From Moniliophthora roreri (taxonomy: Eukaryota; Basidiomycota; Agaricomycetes; Agaricales; Marasmiaceae): DNA of 64,000 bases. The notes beneath the pieces are model-generated. The model searched no databases and was not told where the DNA came from. It saw only the letters and a program-made list of their open reading frames with translations. The stretch covers positions 372,001 through 436,000 of the forward strand of contig LATX02000181.1 in assembly GCA_001466705.2 (NCBI GenBank), written 5' to 3'. This document shows, in pieces, positions 36,792-48,333 of the stretch. Position 1 is the first letter of the stretch. Each line of letters begins with the position of its first letter. The translations under genes were made by a program, and so were the position numbers.

Positions 36792-38836
36792 TCAGAGTTG
36801 GTCGTATGTGTGACGCATAGTCATAGCCCATGTCCTGCGCCATTCTTCTACTGCATCATTGGCATCATAATTGAATGCCTGTAGATATTCTGACCATGCA
36901 TTGGCGAGCGTCTCATCGTCAGCACCTTCTAGCTCAAGAGTCTTAGCTAATGCAGTATCCCGAGCGTCTCTGTGAGGACCTGGAGGTATTCCGATAACTG
37001 CAACCGCGGAATGCTCGGTGTTCTCGGTTTGTCTCGTGCGTCGTCGTTTGATTTCGTTGAAGCCGTTGAGAAGGGAAGGCACATCCGCCCGCGACTTGAT
37101 ACGAGAGAATATGCGTCCAAAGGTAACCGCGTCCTCGAACTGCACAAAGGCCTCTTGTCAAACGCTGATTGCAGAAAATATGAGGGTTACCATACTCACC
37201 GCCAAGGACCTAGGGGACGCGTAAGAAACAAGATTCAGTGGAGTGTAGTGAATTAACAATGCTCACGTATTGTACGAGCTATTAATCTGTAAAAAAGGAT
37301 CATGTAAAGGAGTCGAAAATTCGGGAGAAAATACATGCTTACGGGTACGCAATGGGCAGCATCGCCAATGAGAGCAACTTGATTAAATTCGTTGCTGTAT
37401 TTTGAAAGGCATGGCGACGTTTGGCTGTTCCAATAACAAACAGGTGCTAATTTAACCAACTTTTGCAGGCTAGAGATGAGGTAGTTAATAAGATGTCAAC
37501 TCCTGGGAAGATAAAACCAACACTGGATGATACGAAGAGAGACTGCCTTCCATGGTTGAGATTGGTTTCGAATCATACCAATCCGCGCCAATAACATCTG
37601 AGTCGGGCTGAATGTAATTGGAGTATGTGAGACCGAAATTGTACCGGTCAGGACCGCACTATTGGAAGGATCGTTGAGAGAATGATATGCCATGCCCATA
37701 TTCGACTTACCGGACTACCCGATGTGGCGTGTCCATTGCCAGTCCATAACATGAACTGATAAGCTTCTCAGCAATCTCCCGACATTCTGATTGAGCTACT
37801 GACGCACCCTGTCATTCTTGGTCAAAGATTGTAACTCCGGATCGCGTTCCATCAGCCGAGTAGGTACAGTAAGGGAGACGCTGTTCTGAGTCAGATCTTG
37901 CTGCAAACAAATCTGCGCGGCTTACCTGACTATTTCATGCGCCTGGGCTGCTGGAGTACTGCTCCGTGATCCTGGGATAACGAGATCATCGTCCTCTGAT
38001 TCTGGCTCTTCCGGAAACATAAGACGGCGAACGACACTATTCCTCCCATCAGCCCCGATGATCTGCAATTCAGTGAAGTACATTTCACTTGATGTTCAGG
38101 ACCAGCACCCACTATGTCGCCAGTTAATCGAGTTCCAGAGGCTGAGATGACAGCCGGAACGGAATCGGGACTAGAAATAACCTCTTTCACAGAAAAGTTG
38201 TGCTTCATTGTAACACCGATATCTTGACAGAGCTTGTAGAGGTGGGAGACCATATCAGAATACTAATGATAGACGTTGTTTAACACTCCCGCCGAGGACC
38301 GATAGGGTCTTCTCTTACCGACATCAAATAGAAATTGCTCCCCAAGTCCGTCATAACTTGCTCACTAAACACCATTTGACCCAGAAGCTTCATCGTTTCA
38401 CCTAGTTCGCAGGATGGGGAGATCGACATTAGCCTTCCACTTGTGAAAGACCTGTGACGGACCTGAGCAAAATGACACCCTGTCGGATACAGTGAGAATC
38501 AGTTTATCAAAATGAAGGGTTTAAATAACGCACCCAGAGCACACTGTTGCTTTCTCTGTCATCAGCTCCTTCATTCCCGGAAAATCCTGGAGTAAGCGTG
38601 CCATGTTGGGAGGAATCCGTAGCCCTCCATCGACAGATGCCTGGTAGTACCGAAGTGAGTTGGGACGGATACCGGAAAATTAAGCTTACCTGAGGTACAT
38701 GCGAATGTCTTTCAACCACGACAACGTCGTGTCCACTTCGCCTGAGTAGATATGCCACGGATAAGCCAGAAGTGCTGGCCCCAACGACCACAAATTTTAG
38801 CTGAAGAGCGGAGGTTCGGGACTGTTCGGAAAACAT
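36792..38836 (-). CDS. FAD-dependent aromatic monooxygenase (group A)
   Basis: Several exons run from 38836 to the stop at 36792. The N-terminal dinucleotide motif is a variant GxGxxG (FVVVGASTSGLSVAYLLRR) followed by VVVVER. Other marks are GGLRIPPNMARLL, the DG motif in IIIGADGRNSVVRR (after a 49-nt intron that must be spliced to make it) and the GD motif VALIGDAAHCVPV. The C terminus is a helical part with LNGFNEIKRRRTRQT. Such enzymes hydroxylate phenols or terpenoid-aromatic intermediates with NAD(P)H and O2. The next gene on the same strand is a UbiA prenyltransferase, which suggests a joint pathway. I did not assign every exon boundary in the middle. Confidence 0.78.
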
Positions 38837-39272
38837 TGAGGAAACGGGGAAAAGGAAGGAAGAAACCGAGAGGATTGTCGTGGCACCATATCATTCCTAT
38901 ATGATTCAATCAAGGGAGTCGCCTCGTCGGCATCGGATCGCCCAATTTGTACGTCTTGATTTCATGTGATGTCCGAATGTCCCAGCGGACGAACCCTGGT
39001 CTGCTGGTTTCGAGGTGTTCTGCCGATTTTCGACGTGGAAATCAGTTACAGTCGATCATGAACTCCGGTTTGACAGCCCCGAATCCTATTGGAACAACCA
39101 GCATGTAAGGGAGTTGCGTTAATCAGTGGGCTAGCCCATAGAGTACCGTAATGTCTTGTCAATGACTCGAGGTCGTTCGATGGAGACCATTAGAAGGTAA
39201 CGAACAATCAATCGATACAGCGATGAGAATGTACTCGATTATGGGATTTGTACAAACGTCAACAGAGTCTGT
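38837..39272. other. Intergenic between UbiA and monooxygenase genes
   Basis: 436 bp between the stop of the UbiA gene and the start of the monooxygenase gene, both on the minus strand. No motif is recognised. Confidence 0.4.
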
Positions 39273-40577
39273 TTAGACTGCTTGCAGCCGATGCGCGAGA
39301 AAGGGAAGGGTTTGGGCAAGAGTGAGCCAAACCTACAATCTAGCATGAGCCGAAATTATTGCAAGATGCCGAGCTCTGTACGCACCATGTATAGCCTAAG
39401 AGGAACCTTATCATCTGCCTCTGTTCTACGCAATAAAATCCGCATAGCGAGATACACCCCCAAGCTTACGAAGCACACTAATGCCGTTGCGTTCAGTTGC
39501 CAAAATAGTCCTAAGACTACCGACCATGAAGTCAACAGGCAGAGTGTTAGGTAACGACTGGCGACGGGAAGAAATGTAGGTAATGTGATTCGACCTTGCA
39601 TACGGTCTCCCGCCTCATCGCGAAAATCCTGGTGAAGCAAACTCAAGATTCACAAATGAAATCAGGTTATTAAAGCTTACTTGTACGTGGATCGTAGTCC
39701 AGATTAGAGCAACGCTTATAAGTGGCGCGATTTGATATCGCCCAAGTAGGTCGTAGTGATCTACACCCAGAATCGTTGAGCCTTCTTCCGATCAAGTCGC
39801 AGAGAGAACTAACCTGTACTTATGATGAGAGCGGCACCAATGTTCCATGACACGATGCCTATCGCATTCAATAGACTCTTGGAGTACCTGCCAGCACATA
39901 ATTTAGGTGGAGGATTCACGGAATAACTACGGTGCTTACCAGTATGAGTCCAAACCAAATTCGTTATACAAGGCGAAGGACAGAGTGAGGGATAATCCTG
40001 CACAGAACACTCGATAAACCCAAGATAGATAGAGACAGGTTGGAACAAGAATCCAACGAATTTTGTAGGTAGCTTGTACGCTAATCAAGCCAGATGGAAT
40101 GGGACGGTATGGCTTATTGATAAAGTCTTCTCTGATGCTATGCATCTGGTTTGCAGCACAGAACTGCAAGAGGAACATCCAGATCCACACCAACAGGTTT
40201 AGCATTGTCGCGATATCTGGGAATTGAGCCGAAGCCAAAATACCATAGCATGTCTAGGAAAATCAGCAGGTGTACCGGAAACAAGTGACACTAAACAAAC
40301 CACTGGTATGATTATTGTTTTGTAGTCCGACTTGCTGAATGCGTGAGCTATTCGAACCAGATCTACCATGACTTGGATACACCGCTGAATGAGGATGGAA
40401 GCCACATCAGGAGCAAGGAGCACAAGCGTCGAAGCGTCGGGACCCTCCATATAGCTGAGCATCGTACCGGGGTGATCTAGAGGGTTTGTTTCTGGAACTA
40501 CTGAATATATGAGCAACGAGAATTAGCCGTACTTAAACACCGAGAGGACACCTACAATCGTCCAAGGCATCAATCAT
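39273..40577 (-). CDS. UbiA-family membrane prenyltransferase
   Basis: A short first exon (MIDALDDL) joins to an open frame through a 5' intron. The two aspartate-rich signatures are clear: NQMHSIREDFINKPYRPIPS (first motif) and HVQDFRDEAGDRMQGRITLP (second motif). Hydrophobic helices lie between and after them (FALYNEFGLDSYW, ALIISTGDHYDLLGRYQIAP, LTLCLLTSWSVVLGLFW). The stop is at 39273 after a last exon with VWLTLAQTLPFLAHRLQAV. Fungal UbiA enzymes attach prenyl chains to aromatic or polyketide acceptors, or act as cyclases. Lack of a transit peptide and the neighbouring FAD monooxygenase favour secondary metabolism over ubiquinone or haem synthesis (inference). Confidence 0.85.
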
Positions 40578-42230
40578 CAATGATTAATTGTACTTCTTAT
40601 GTAAACGCATGGAGAGTCGCTTGGGATAGTTTCGTCCGTCCCCGCAGCTGGGTGATGTTCTGTAAGGTGTAAAGATGAGATGATATACGACCTTGCTCTA
40701 GAGAAAGAGCTGATACCTTCGTGGCTAGATTAACGCTTGTGCTGATTCTTGTAGTCAGCATTAACTTAAAGCCAATACAGTGTGAGTAACGTGCTGCTAT
40801 CCGAAGAAATTGGCGCCGGATATCCAACGGAGTCCTAATCATCGGATGTCAGCGTCTGGACCCTGCTTTATCAGATTTCGTTACTCCTTTTACTCCTATG
40901 GTAGAACGATATGGGTCCACCTGGGAGCAATAATCGAAACTGGGAACTTAGCTTGTGGAGGACCCACAAAGAACCTTGCTCATATGAACCCATGACACCA
41001 ACTGTTCAATGGTGCTTGCATTCGCAGCAAACGAAATACGTGATCGCCTCGGTCCCCTTGTATTTTGTACTTAAGAAACATTTCCTATACCACCCGAGCG
41101 GAAAATTCAACTAGTTATTGGTCGCTCCTTTTGGATAGCTCGAGGAAGAGATACCTCATACCGCGTCCCAGTCAACGCACTGCGGACCGTCTCAAGCGGC
41201 CGGATTTGAGTTCCTGTGATATTGATATATGCATTGGGGGTCCAGAAAAACAGGAGCAACCTTTGAAAAACGCCAAGCGTCAGGGCAAAGCCAGATCCTT
41301 ATATTCAGGACATACCTCAGGGCTCGAAGTCAGCGACGACCATCAGACCTAAACAATTGATCATCAGCCCTTAATCTGCGGCATTCGCACATACGAATAA
41401 CCGACATGTCGTCAATGTCCGCTTCATCATCCCGGAAAATTGACCAAAAAGAATCAGAACCACAGTAAGCGTTAGGCAAGAATTGAAGGTCAATAAGCCG
41501 GACACGTATCTCTGCTGCCTGGAGAGAGATGAATGCGCAAGAAACGTTGACTCCACGACACCGATTGGAAACAAATGTATGGCTGCGCTCGAGATTCGGA
41601 CTTATGTAGCAGTAGCCCCGTTCGGCCCTAAATTGTCCGCGTCGGTAAGAAATCCGCCTTCAGTCATGGAATGACGTTCTTCCGGCCACAAATCTGTTGG
41701 AGTAGATAGCGCTCATGAGAACGTAACCAGGTAGTGGAAGTTGGAGAACATAAATACCAACGATCTTGAGAAGTTGTATCAACGAAGATGCAAATCATCA
41801 GGAATGACACATCAAGATAAGACTGTGATAGTGCACTGCCAGGCCTGAAATGCACAGCTTCGGTAGTGGAATGATGACAGATGCTATCGCAATATAAGTT
41901 CGTAATTTGGGGTCTGTCCAGAACCTTGGATAAACAATACGACATAGAACAATGGTACACTATATACCTGACGGTGGTTTTCCACCAACGAGCTGACTCT
42001 CTGCTACCTGAGCACTCAGTTCCCAACGGCACCGACAGAGATAGAGAGTGCAATAATACAGGAGGCGTATCTGAGGAAACGATACTAAAAAGTCCGAGGG
42101 AACCAGCCTTATACGGGGAAAAATATTGTCAGAGCTCGGTCGATGACATACCATGAGTCGCTCCTCAAAAAGAGAAGCTCCGGATGACGTTGACCCGCTG
42201 TGAAGCATGGAGGCAGCGACTCGCCCTAGA
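40578..42230 (-). pseudogene. Possible decayed membrane-protein genes, unresolved
   Basis: Hydrophobic minus-strand fragments occur here (for example FALTLGVFQRLLLFFWTPN near 41.25 kb, SGLLTFNSCLTLTVVLILFG near 41.47 kb, LKIVGIYVLQLPLPGYVLMS near 41.73 kb, TYIAIASVIIPLPKLCIS near 41.87 kb). I could not join them into one frame with sensible splice sites, and I recognise no family. They may be a rapidly evolving multi-pass protein or remnants of one beside the UbiA gene. Confidence 0.25.
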
Positions 42231-42785
42231 GCTCCTGTAGGTCATGTATCGATGTTGTGAATCTTCGCTCTTTGATTTTCAGGCTAAAAGCTATAGCCTT
42301 GAAGCTCGAGGATGAAAGAACGGGTAGGTGACGCAAGCGTGCGAAAATCCATCGGCCAATCAGAAACGATCTTACGCAAGCCGAACGCGCGAAAGATGTC
42401 CTGGAGTATAGACGACGTTTGGTAGATTTAATAGGCTCCTAGGTTCTCGTCTTCAAACTGCAGACCTGGTTCCTTTTAACCAAGAGTGAGCAATAAGTCT
42501 TTCGCTTAACGATAGTAATTCGATAGACGCACCTGTTTATGCAGCAGCCCGAGCCTTGGTTGTGTCGTGCTCCCTCATCCGTTGCAACTGGCTTCCGCTC
42601 CCTCCTTCCCAGGGTCTCCTGCCGTGGCTACTATCCTGGCGCATTCCCTTAAACATATCTTTCGCAGAATGAAATTGGGAGGGTGGAGTGTAGCACGGGT
42701 CTTCTCACGGAAAGGTCAGGAGGGCTTCAGAACTTGAACGAAGTAGACCAATGCCCGGAAAAGCGGCGACGCTTGGCACCTCATA
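42231..42785. other. Intergenic, nothing recognised
   Basis: No gene or repeat is seen before the start of segmental duplication copy A. Confidence 0.35.
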
Positions 42786-44293
42786 CTGGATTGCATGTAT
42801 ATTTGCGAAGGGTAGCTCCTGAAATGACTCGTCCGGAGGGCTTGGAAAAGGGCTTGGCACGACAGAAGATTAATGGAGTTGGCAGACGGAAAACTCAATA
42901 GGGAACGTACTAGATTGAGCCTTAAACGCTTAAACATTCAAACAAAGTTAAGAATGAAGGCCCGGGCTACTTCGTTTCTCCGGTTTCCTTCTGCATCAAC
43001 ATGGACCGAGGAACGCGTCAGCACATTACTGAACATTATGATAAGGGATACATACCGATCTCAGTCACCCCCGTTCATAGGCAAAACCTCAGAAGGGGAG
43101 ATATCTTGTACTAGCAGGTGTTGGGATGATGCAGAAATCGTAAGAAGCAAGTCGGCGGTGCGGCAGCTTTTCCCACGAGCCGAGAATTTCTAGGACTTTG
43201 CCGGCGGCACTTTGTTGTCCTGAACCCTCATGTCTGTCGAAATTGGTTCCGAAATAAGTCTGTGATGAAACGAAAGTACTGACTCGCCTTGGCTCCATTC
43301 TGCCTTTGATATCTGGAACCTACCATGCGCGATATTCAAGGTCTTCCTGTAGAGATTTATGCTGACGACCCGAGTTAGCTGGAACTTCGTGCTGCCTACC
43401 AAATACCCCGCTCTTCGCTGTACTCGGTATGGATATTCTCTGTAGCAATATTTATCTCCCGTTTGCGCCAGTGTCGTTTGATTTCTGCAAGTCATCACCC
43501 AAGTACTACGGAAAGGCAGGATACGTACGCAGTTTGGGCTTCAAGTGTATGTTCTAAACGGATTTTCTAATGTTGTAGTGAATCTGACAAGCCTATTCTT
43601 CTAAGTATTTTAGGTTGATTGGAATTTGCAGATCACGGATGGGACTGAGGTCCCGTGCATCAATTACTCGACGAACTCCTCCGAAGAGCGAGAATTGGCC
43701 CGTTAACTCCGGCATGACCGAATTCTTGTACACAGAAAGGTCGGCTGCCAGAAGTAGGCTTCGAAGGTATCCCCGGGCGGCATACTACCAATATATTTCT
43801 AGTCATGAGTCTCATCCAGATCTGGGGCGATAGCGAGTGATGGAAAATAAAGAGTGAGCGAAAGTGGTGATGGTTATAGACAAAGTGCGGGATTATGAAA
43901 TGTCCAAGTTATTAGCGCCTACATTAGCGCCCTCACTCGTCCTCCGTCTAGCCCCGGTTCTTGTTCACATTCCTCGCAGTACTGGATAATGGATATTCGC
44001 ATTGATATACGGTGCATGTCGTATTACTAATAGTAAAGATGTAAATGACGCTACCTACAAGGTCCAAGAAATCAGAAATTGGCACCGGTATAACCTATCG
44101 AAGGCTCATCCGTCGGAATACGGGAGAACCTTTCGGAATTGGGGTTAGCAGGCTCTGGAAGAGGTTCATGATGTGTCTCGTCTCCACCTATCGAGTTTCC
44201 CCAGACTGTGGTCATCATCTGAGGTGTCATTCCGCTCATACCCGACGACAAAAGAGTACCAGCGGCTACGGGAGACATCTCTATCATGATCTA
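42786..44293 (+). repeat. Segmental duplication, copy A
   Basis: Bases 42786-42961 match 47565-47731 and bases about 43703-44293 match 47732-48333, in the same orientation and at roughly 85-90% identity. The 741 bp between (42962-43702) are absent from copy B. Copy A ends inside the last coding part of the DUF262 gene, so the gene piece here is a fragment. Confidence 0.8.
44072..44293 (-). pseudogene. 3' fragment of the DUF262 gene
   Basis: This piece encodes SPVAAGTLLSSGMSG and the following tail through to the stop, nearly identical to the last 70 residues of the intact gene at 48114. Sequence beyond 44293 no longer matches, so the N-terminal 570 residues are missing. Confidence 0.8.
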
Positions 44294-45183
44294 CATCTAT
44301 GTTTTGTATTTAGTCTGTGGCGGACACCTGTCAGAGGGCTTCTGCCATAAATGATAAATGTGTGCAATTTCAATCGGCGTGACCTCTTGCCTGAAATTGA
44401 GTTACAGAAACTTGCAGCAACTTCATATATCCGGATGCCTACAATGCGGGAGCGAAAAAACAGCCCCCGAGACTTCTCCCATTGGCTGCACCCTAATATC
44501 TGTTCGGGCGTATCCGAAGGGATCGTTTGGATCGGACATCCCTTTCTTCCTTTCTTCCCCTCATCGTTGGCTCCTGCGATGTCCTGGGTGGCAACACAGC
44601 ATAAGGCCTGGGAGTCAGACGATTGCCACACCCTCGCGGGATTCTGAGAATTTCCAACAATGTGATGACAATTCATCGGAAACCCACCAGTTCGCGAATT
44701 GTCGTCGTACTCCCAAAATTCACCAGAAATTCAGTGACAATCAGACAGCAATTTGATGAAAAGGCATTCAAAAATAGCCGCGCCTGTCGCATTTCTGTCA
44801 CATTCTGGAGCTTTACGCCGTGTAAGGAGGGTCAGCTCGTAACAATCGGACCATCAGAAAGATATCCATAGAGAAGATTCAGACAAGTCTAGGCCTTAGT
44901 GAAATAGGCAAGTATCCTTTGTCTTTCACTATATAGAGAACAAAGATCCTCCGCTTACGACCTGATTATTCTCCGAATAGCGAGGCCAATGGCAATCCTA
45001 CCTCATGATAGACGCTGTCAGCTTTCCCCTTAGTTTCAATGTCCAGCAACTGGAATAATTTTAGCTTTCCAAACAATTTGGAGACCATATGATAACCCGT
45101 AAGTGCCAAAATACCCAGCTATTCATTTGCTTTCATTTATCATGTCACTTTGAACGCTCGTTCGCAGTGGAAATCTAATAAGT
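44294..45183. other. Intergenic after duplication copy A
   Basis: Non-coding as far as can be seen. Frames on both strands overlap at 44284-44756 without motif. It contains the promoter side of the membrane-protein gene. Confidence 0.35.
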
Positions 45184-47011
45184 ATGGATTCAGTGCTTCA
45201 GAACCTCCCCGCAAGAATGTCGTGCCACATTGAACCCAACTCAGATATATCTGGTATCGGCGTCCGAGTTGCTATCTATACTCAAGCACTCCTCAGCTTT
45301 TTACCAGCATTCCTATTCACATATGATGGACGACTCGATCTCGAGGAGGAGTGGTCCCTTCTCAATTTATGCTTGCCACTTCTTGTCTCTTCCATGGCCC
45401 TACTTATTACAACGGTGATCCAACTAGGAACCATTATCGAAATGTCGACTTATCATATCCTGGTTGTGCTGAACTTGATGTGGATGATGAACGCGAGTGC
45501 ATTGGTGTTATGCGTTGTCCCGACGCTGGAGTGGCAGAATCGACCGCTTGAAGACTCCCTCGAAGGCACTCTTAAGGTACGAACCTAAACCCATTTTCCA
45601 GCAGCTGATACTGAGGTGTTCGAAAAAGGATTTGTTATTAGGCTGGCGGCTGCAAAGGAACCAACAGCTATTTGGCATCCTCTGTGTGAGCATTCACCTT
45701 ACGGGAATGTCAGCACTCGGATTATGGCTCTGGAGTCATAATCCGAATCTTGACACGGCAGAATGCTTCAACGAAATCACCACGACCTACCTCTTCATGA
45801 GGTTTCCTATCACCGACAACCCCATCCGATGGTTGTCCTTTGCCTTCTATATACTTATGGCCATTCCTGTTCTCAATTCCTGGATCGCGATTGTGTTTGT
45901 CAGTGGTATCAGCCGGATCGTCGTTTATCTCGGGAAAAAAATACTCGATTGGGTCCGGCCCCTGTTGGGTATCCACGAAGCTCACGACCCGGGACACGAT
46001 GCTCACGGCCTGGGACACAATGCTCATGACCCGGGACACAACGCTCACGACCCGGGACACGACGCTCATGACCCGAAACACAATGCTCACGACCCGGGAC
46101 TACTAGAACTACGACTGAAATGCATCGCGGCAGTCCTGCTGCCCTTAATAATCGCTGTACACACCATAATCGATACCGAGCTTACTATCAGAAGGAACTT
46201 GGCTTTGGTTGGGGATGAGAATCGGTGGACGTTTGGACAGGTGATAGCGCTGTTGTTAGTGATCTTTCCACTCACCCAGACGCTATCCATGTTCTTCACC
46301 AGCACGTCAGTCGGTAAAAACCTTTGGGAGTGGCTTTTAGACATATGGCACGGCAAGAAACTTTTCAACCTGGAATGGTGCATTCGTGGTATCCTTCTTC
46401 CCAGTCAAAAATGGTCGGTGCTACACAGGCAGATTGCTAGAGCATTACGAGATTCTCGTATGGCTTATGCATACCTTCTACAGCAGATTGATCAACTGGA
46501 TGGACCAACACTTCCTTGTGTTACTGCTTCGGCTGTTTTTTCCATTGCTTCACTGCTTTTCATAGCAGACCAGACTCTGAAGATCACAAATGATACCTTC
46601 CACCCACCCTCTCTTCCTCGTAGGATTCGTGCTCCCACCCTTGTAGACCCGCCCAACTATCATCTCAACCATCCAAATACAGAGGCGCGAGTCAATTTCG
46701 CATTGAAGGAACTGGAACGTGCTATCACTGATGCTAGGGACAGCGTCTCCATTGCACAGTGCATCCGGTTTTCCAATATAACAGAGCAAGCTCGATACAA
46801 CGTCGTAATGCTACATCTGAGGCATCTTCTGGCTCTCTTAGATGTCGCGTTGACGATTGCTAAAAGCCTCTCGACATCAGACGCATGCGTGTTACGAGGA
46901 GGAGTCAATAATTGGGAGCGATTTTATCATCCATGTCATTTTCTTAGCTATGGGGATGCGGTTGGGCAGATGCGTGATAACCTCGTTGGTCCGGAAGGTA
47001 TTCCAGTATAA
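45184..47011 (+). CDS. Multi-pass membrane protein with AHDPGHN repeats
   Basis: Two exons (45184-45576 and 45602-47011) give about 600 residues. The only way to join the two open frames is an intron of 25 nt (or 28 nt with the next CAG), unusually short; a frameshift is the alternative. Membrane segments are clear: ALLSFLPAFLFTYDG, CLPLLVSSMALLITTVIQLG, HILVVLNLMWMMNASALVLC, WLSFAFYILMAIPVLNSWIA, CIAAVLLPLIIAVHTII, FGQVIALLLVIFPLTQTLSM. A cytoplasmic or luminal loop carries about six copies of the 7-residue unit AHDPGHN. The C-terminal part is soluble and helical. No known family was recognised. The gene lies exactly between the two duplication copies. Confidence 0.6.
45980..46100 (+). repeat. 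21-bp tandem repeat within the membrane-protein gene
   Basis: About 5.8 copies of a GCTCACGACCCGGGACACAA-type unit keep the reading frame and encode the AHDPGHN repeat, rich in His, Asp and Gly. Copies differ by one to three bases. Confidence 0.9.
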
Positions 47012-47564
47012 CCAATGCCAGACATCCAGACTCCATGCAAGGGAATCCGTAGCTACACTCACCTGTCGAGATACAAAATTCCAATACTTAGCGGCGTATA
47101 AAATCATGGTGTCTCTATGGCAAATGCAGGGCACATCATGATTCGCGCAAGATTTGTGAAGCTTGGTCACAGAACATTTAGGTGCCCTGGAAGCTACAGA
47201 ATCAGAGGTGAGTGTGAACGGTTTATCTGTTCCATGAGCGGATCGCACCTTCACCCTATGCCGTCTTAAGCAACCAACATCAAGCTCCCCTGATCGCTGC
47301 TTGAACTGGGCATCCACAACAATCGCCACCAAAGATACTCAGATGCTTGGGTTACAAACGCGATTTTTGATGTCCAGCGCCGGTACACGTAAACAGGAAG
47401 ATCCTATGGCTCTATCACTCAACGTGAGTCTGAAACACTTCAGTTCCGCTCAATAACTGACACAAGTCAATAGATCCCGTGCATTGAAAGTGTTACCCCG
47501 TCCGAAAGAGAATGGGGACCACATCCCCATCGATCTGCCTTGTCCGCTTCGTAGTTGAGTTAAG
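47012..47564. other. Intergenic, nothing recognised
   Basis: 3' flank of the membrane-protein gene up to duplication copy B. No gene is supported. Confidence 0.35.
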
Positions 47565-48333
47565 CTGGATTGCATGTATATTTGCGAAGGGTAGCTCTTG
47601 AGATGACTCGTCCAGAGGGCTTGGAAAAGGGTTTGGCACGATAGACGATTAATGGGGATGGCGAACGGGAACTCAATAAAGGACGTACCATATTGAGCCT
47701 CAAACATTCAAACGAAGTTAAGAATGAAGGCTAACACCGGCATGACTGAATTCTCGTACACAGAAAAGTCGGCTGCCAGGAGTAGACCTCGAAGATATCC
47801 CCGAGCGGTATATGGCGTCAAGATATTTCTAGTAATGAGCCTCATCCGGGCTTGAGGCGACAGCGAGTGATGGAGAATAAAGAGCGGGCGAAAGTGGTGA
47901 TGGTTATAGACAAAGGCAGGATCGTGACGGTCACATAAACATCCAAGTTATTAGCGCCTACATTAGCGCCCTCACTCGACCTCCGTCTAGCCCCGGCTCT
48001 TGTTCTCAATCCTCGCAGTACTGGATAATAGATATTCGCATTGATATACAGTACGTGTCGTATTACTAATAGTAAAGAAGTAATAAATGACGCTACCTGC
48101 AAGGTTCAAGAAATCAGAAATTGGCACCCGCATAACCTGTTGAAGGCTCATCCGTCGGAATACGGGAGAACCTTTCGGAATTGGGGTTAGCAGGCTCTGG
48201 AGCAGGTTCATGATGCGTCTCGTCTTCACCTATCGAGTTTCCCCAGACTGTGGACATCATCTGAGGTGTCACTCCGCTCATACCCGACGACAAAAGAGTA
48301 CCAGCGGCTACGGGAGACATCCCCATCATGACC
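47565..48333 (+). repeat. Segmental duplication, copy B
   Basis: Matches copy A (42786-44293) minus an internal 741 bp. It comprises the 3' flank and the last about 220 coding bases of the intact DUF262 gene, so B is likely the source and A the duplicate. Confidence 0.8.

Noticed and set aside
37555..37580. TTCGAATC resembling a tRNA B box
   Set aside because: Lies within the monooxygenase gene and no cloverleaf can be drawn around it.
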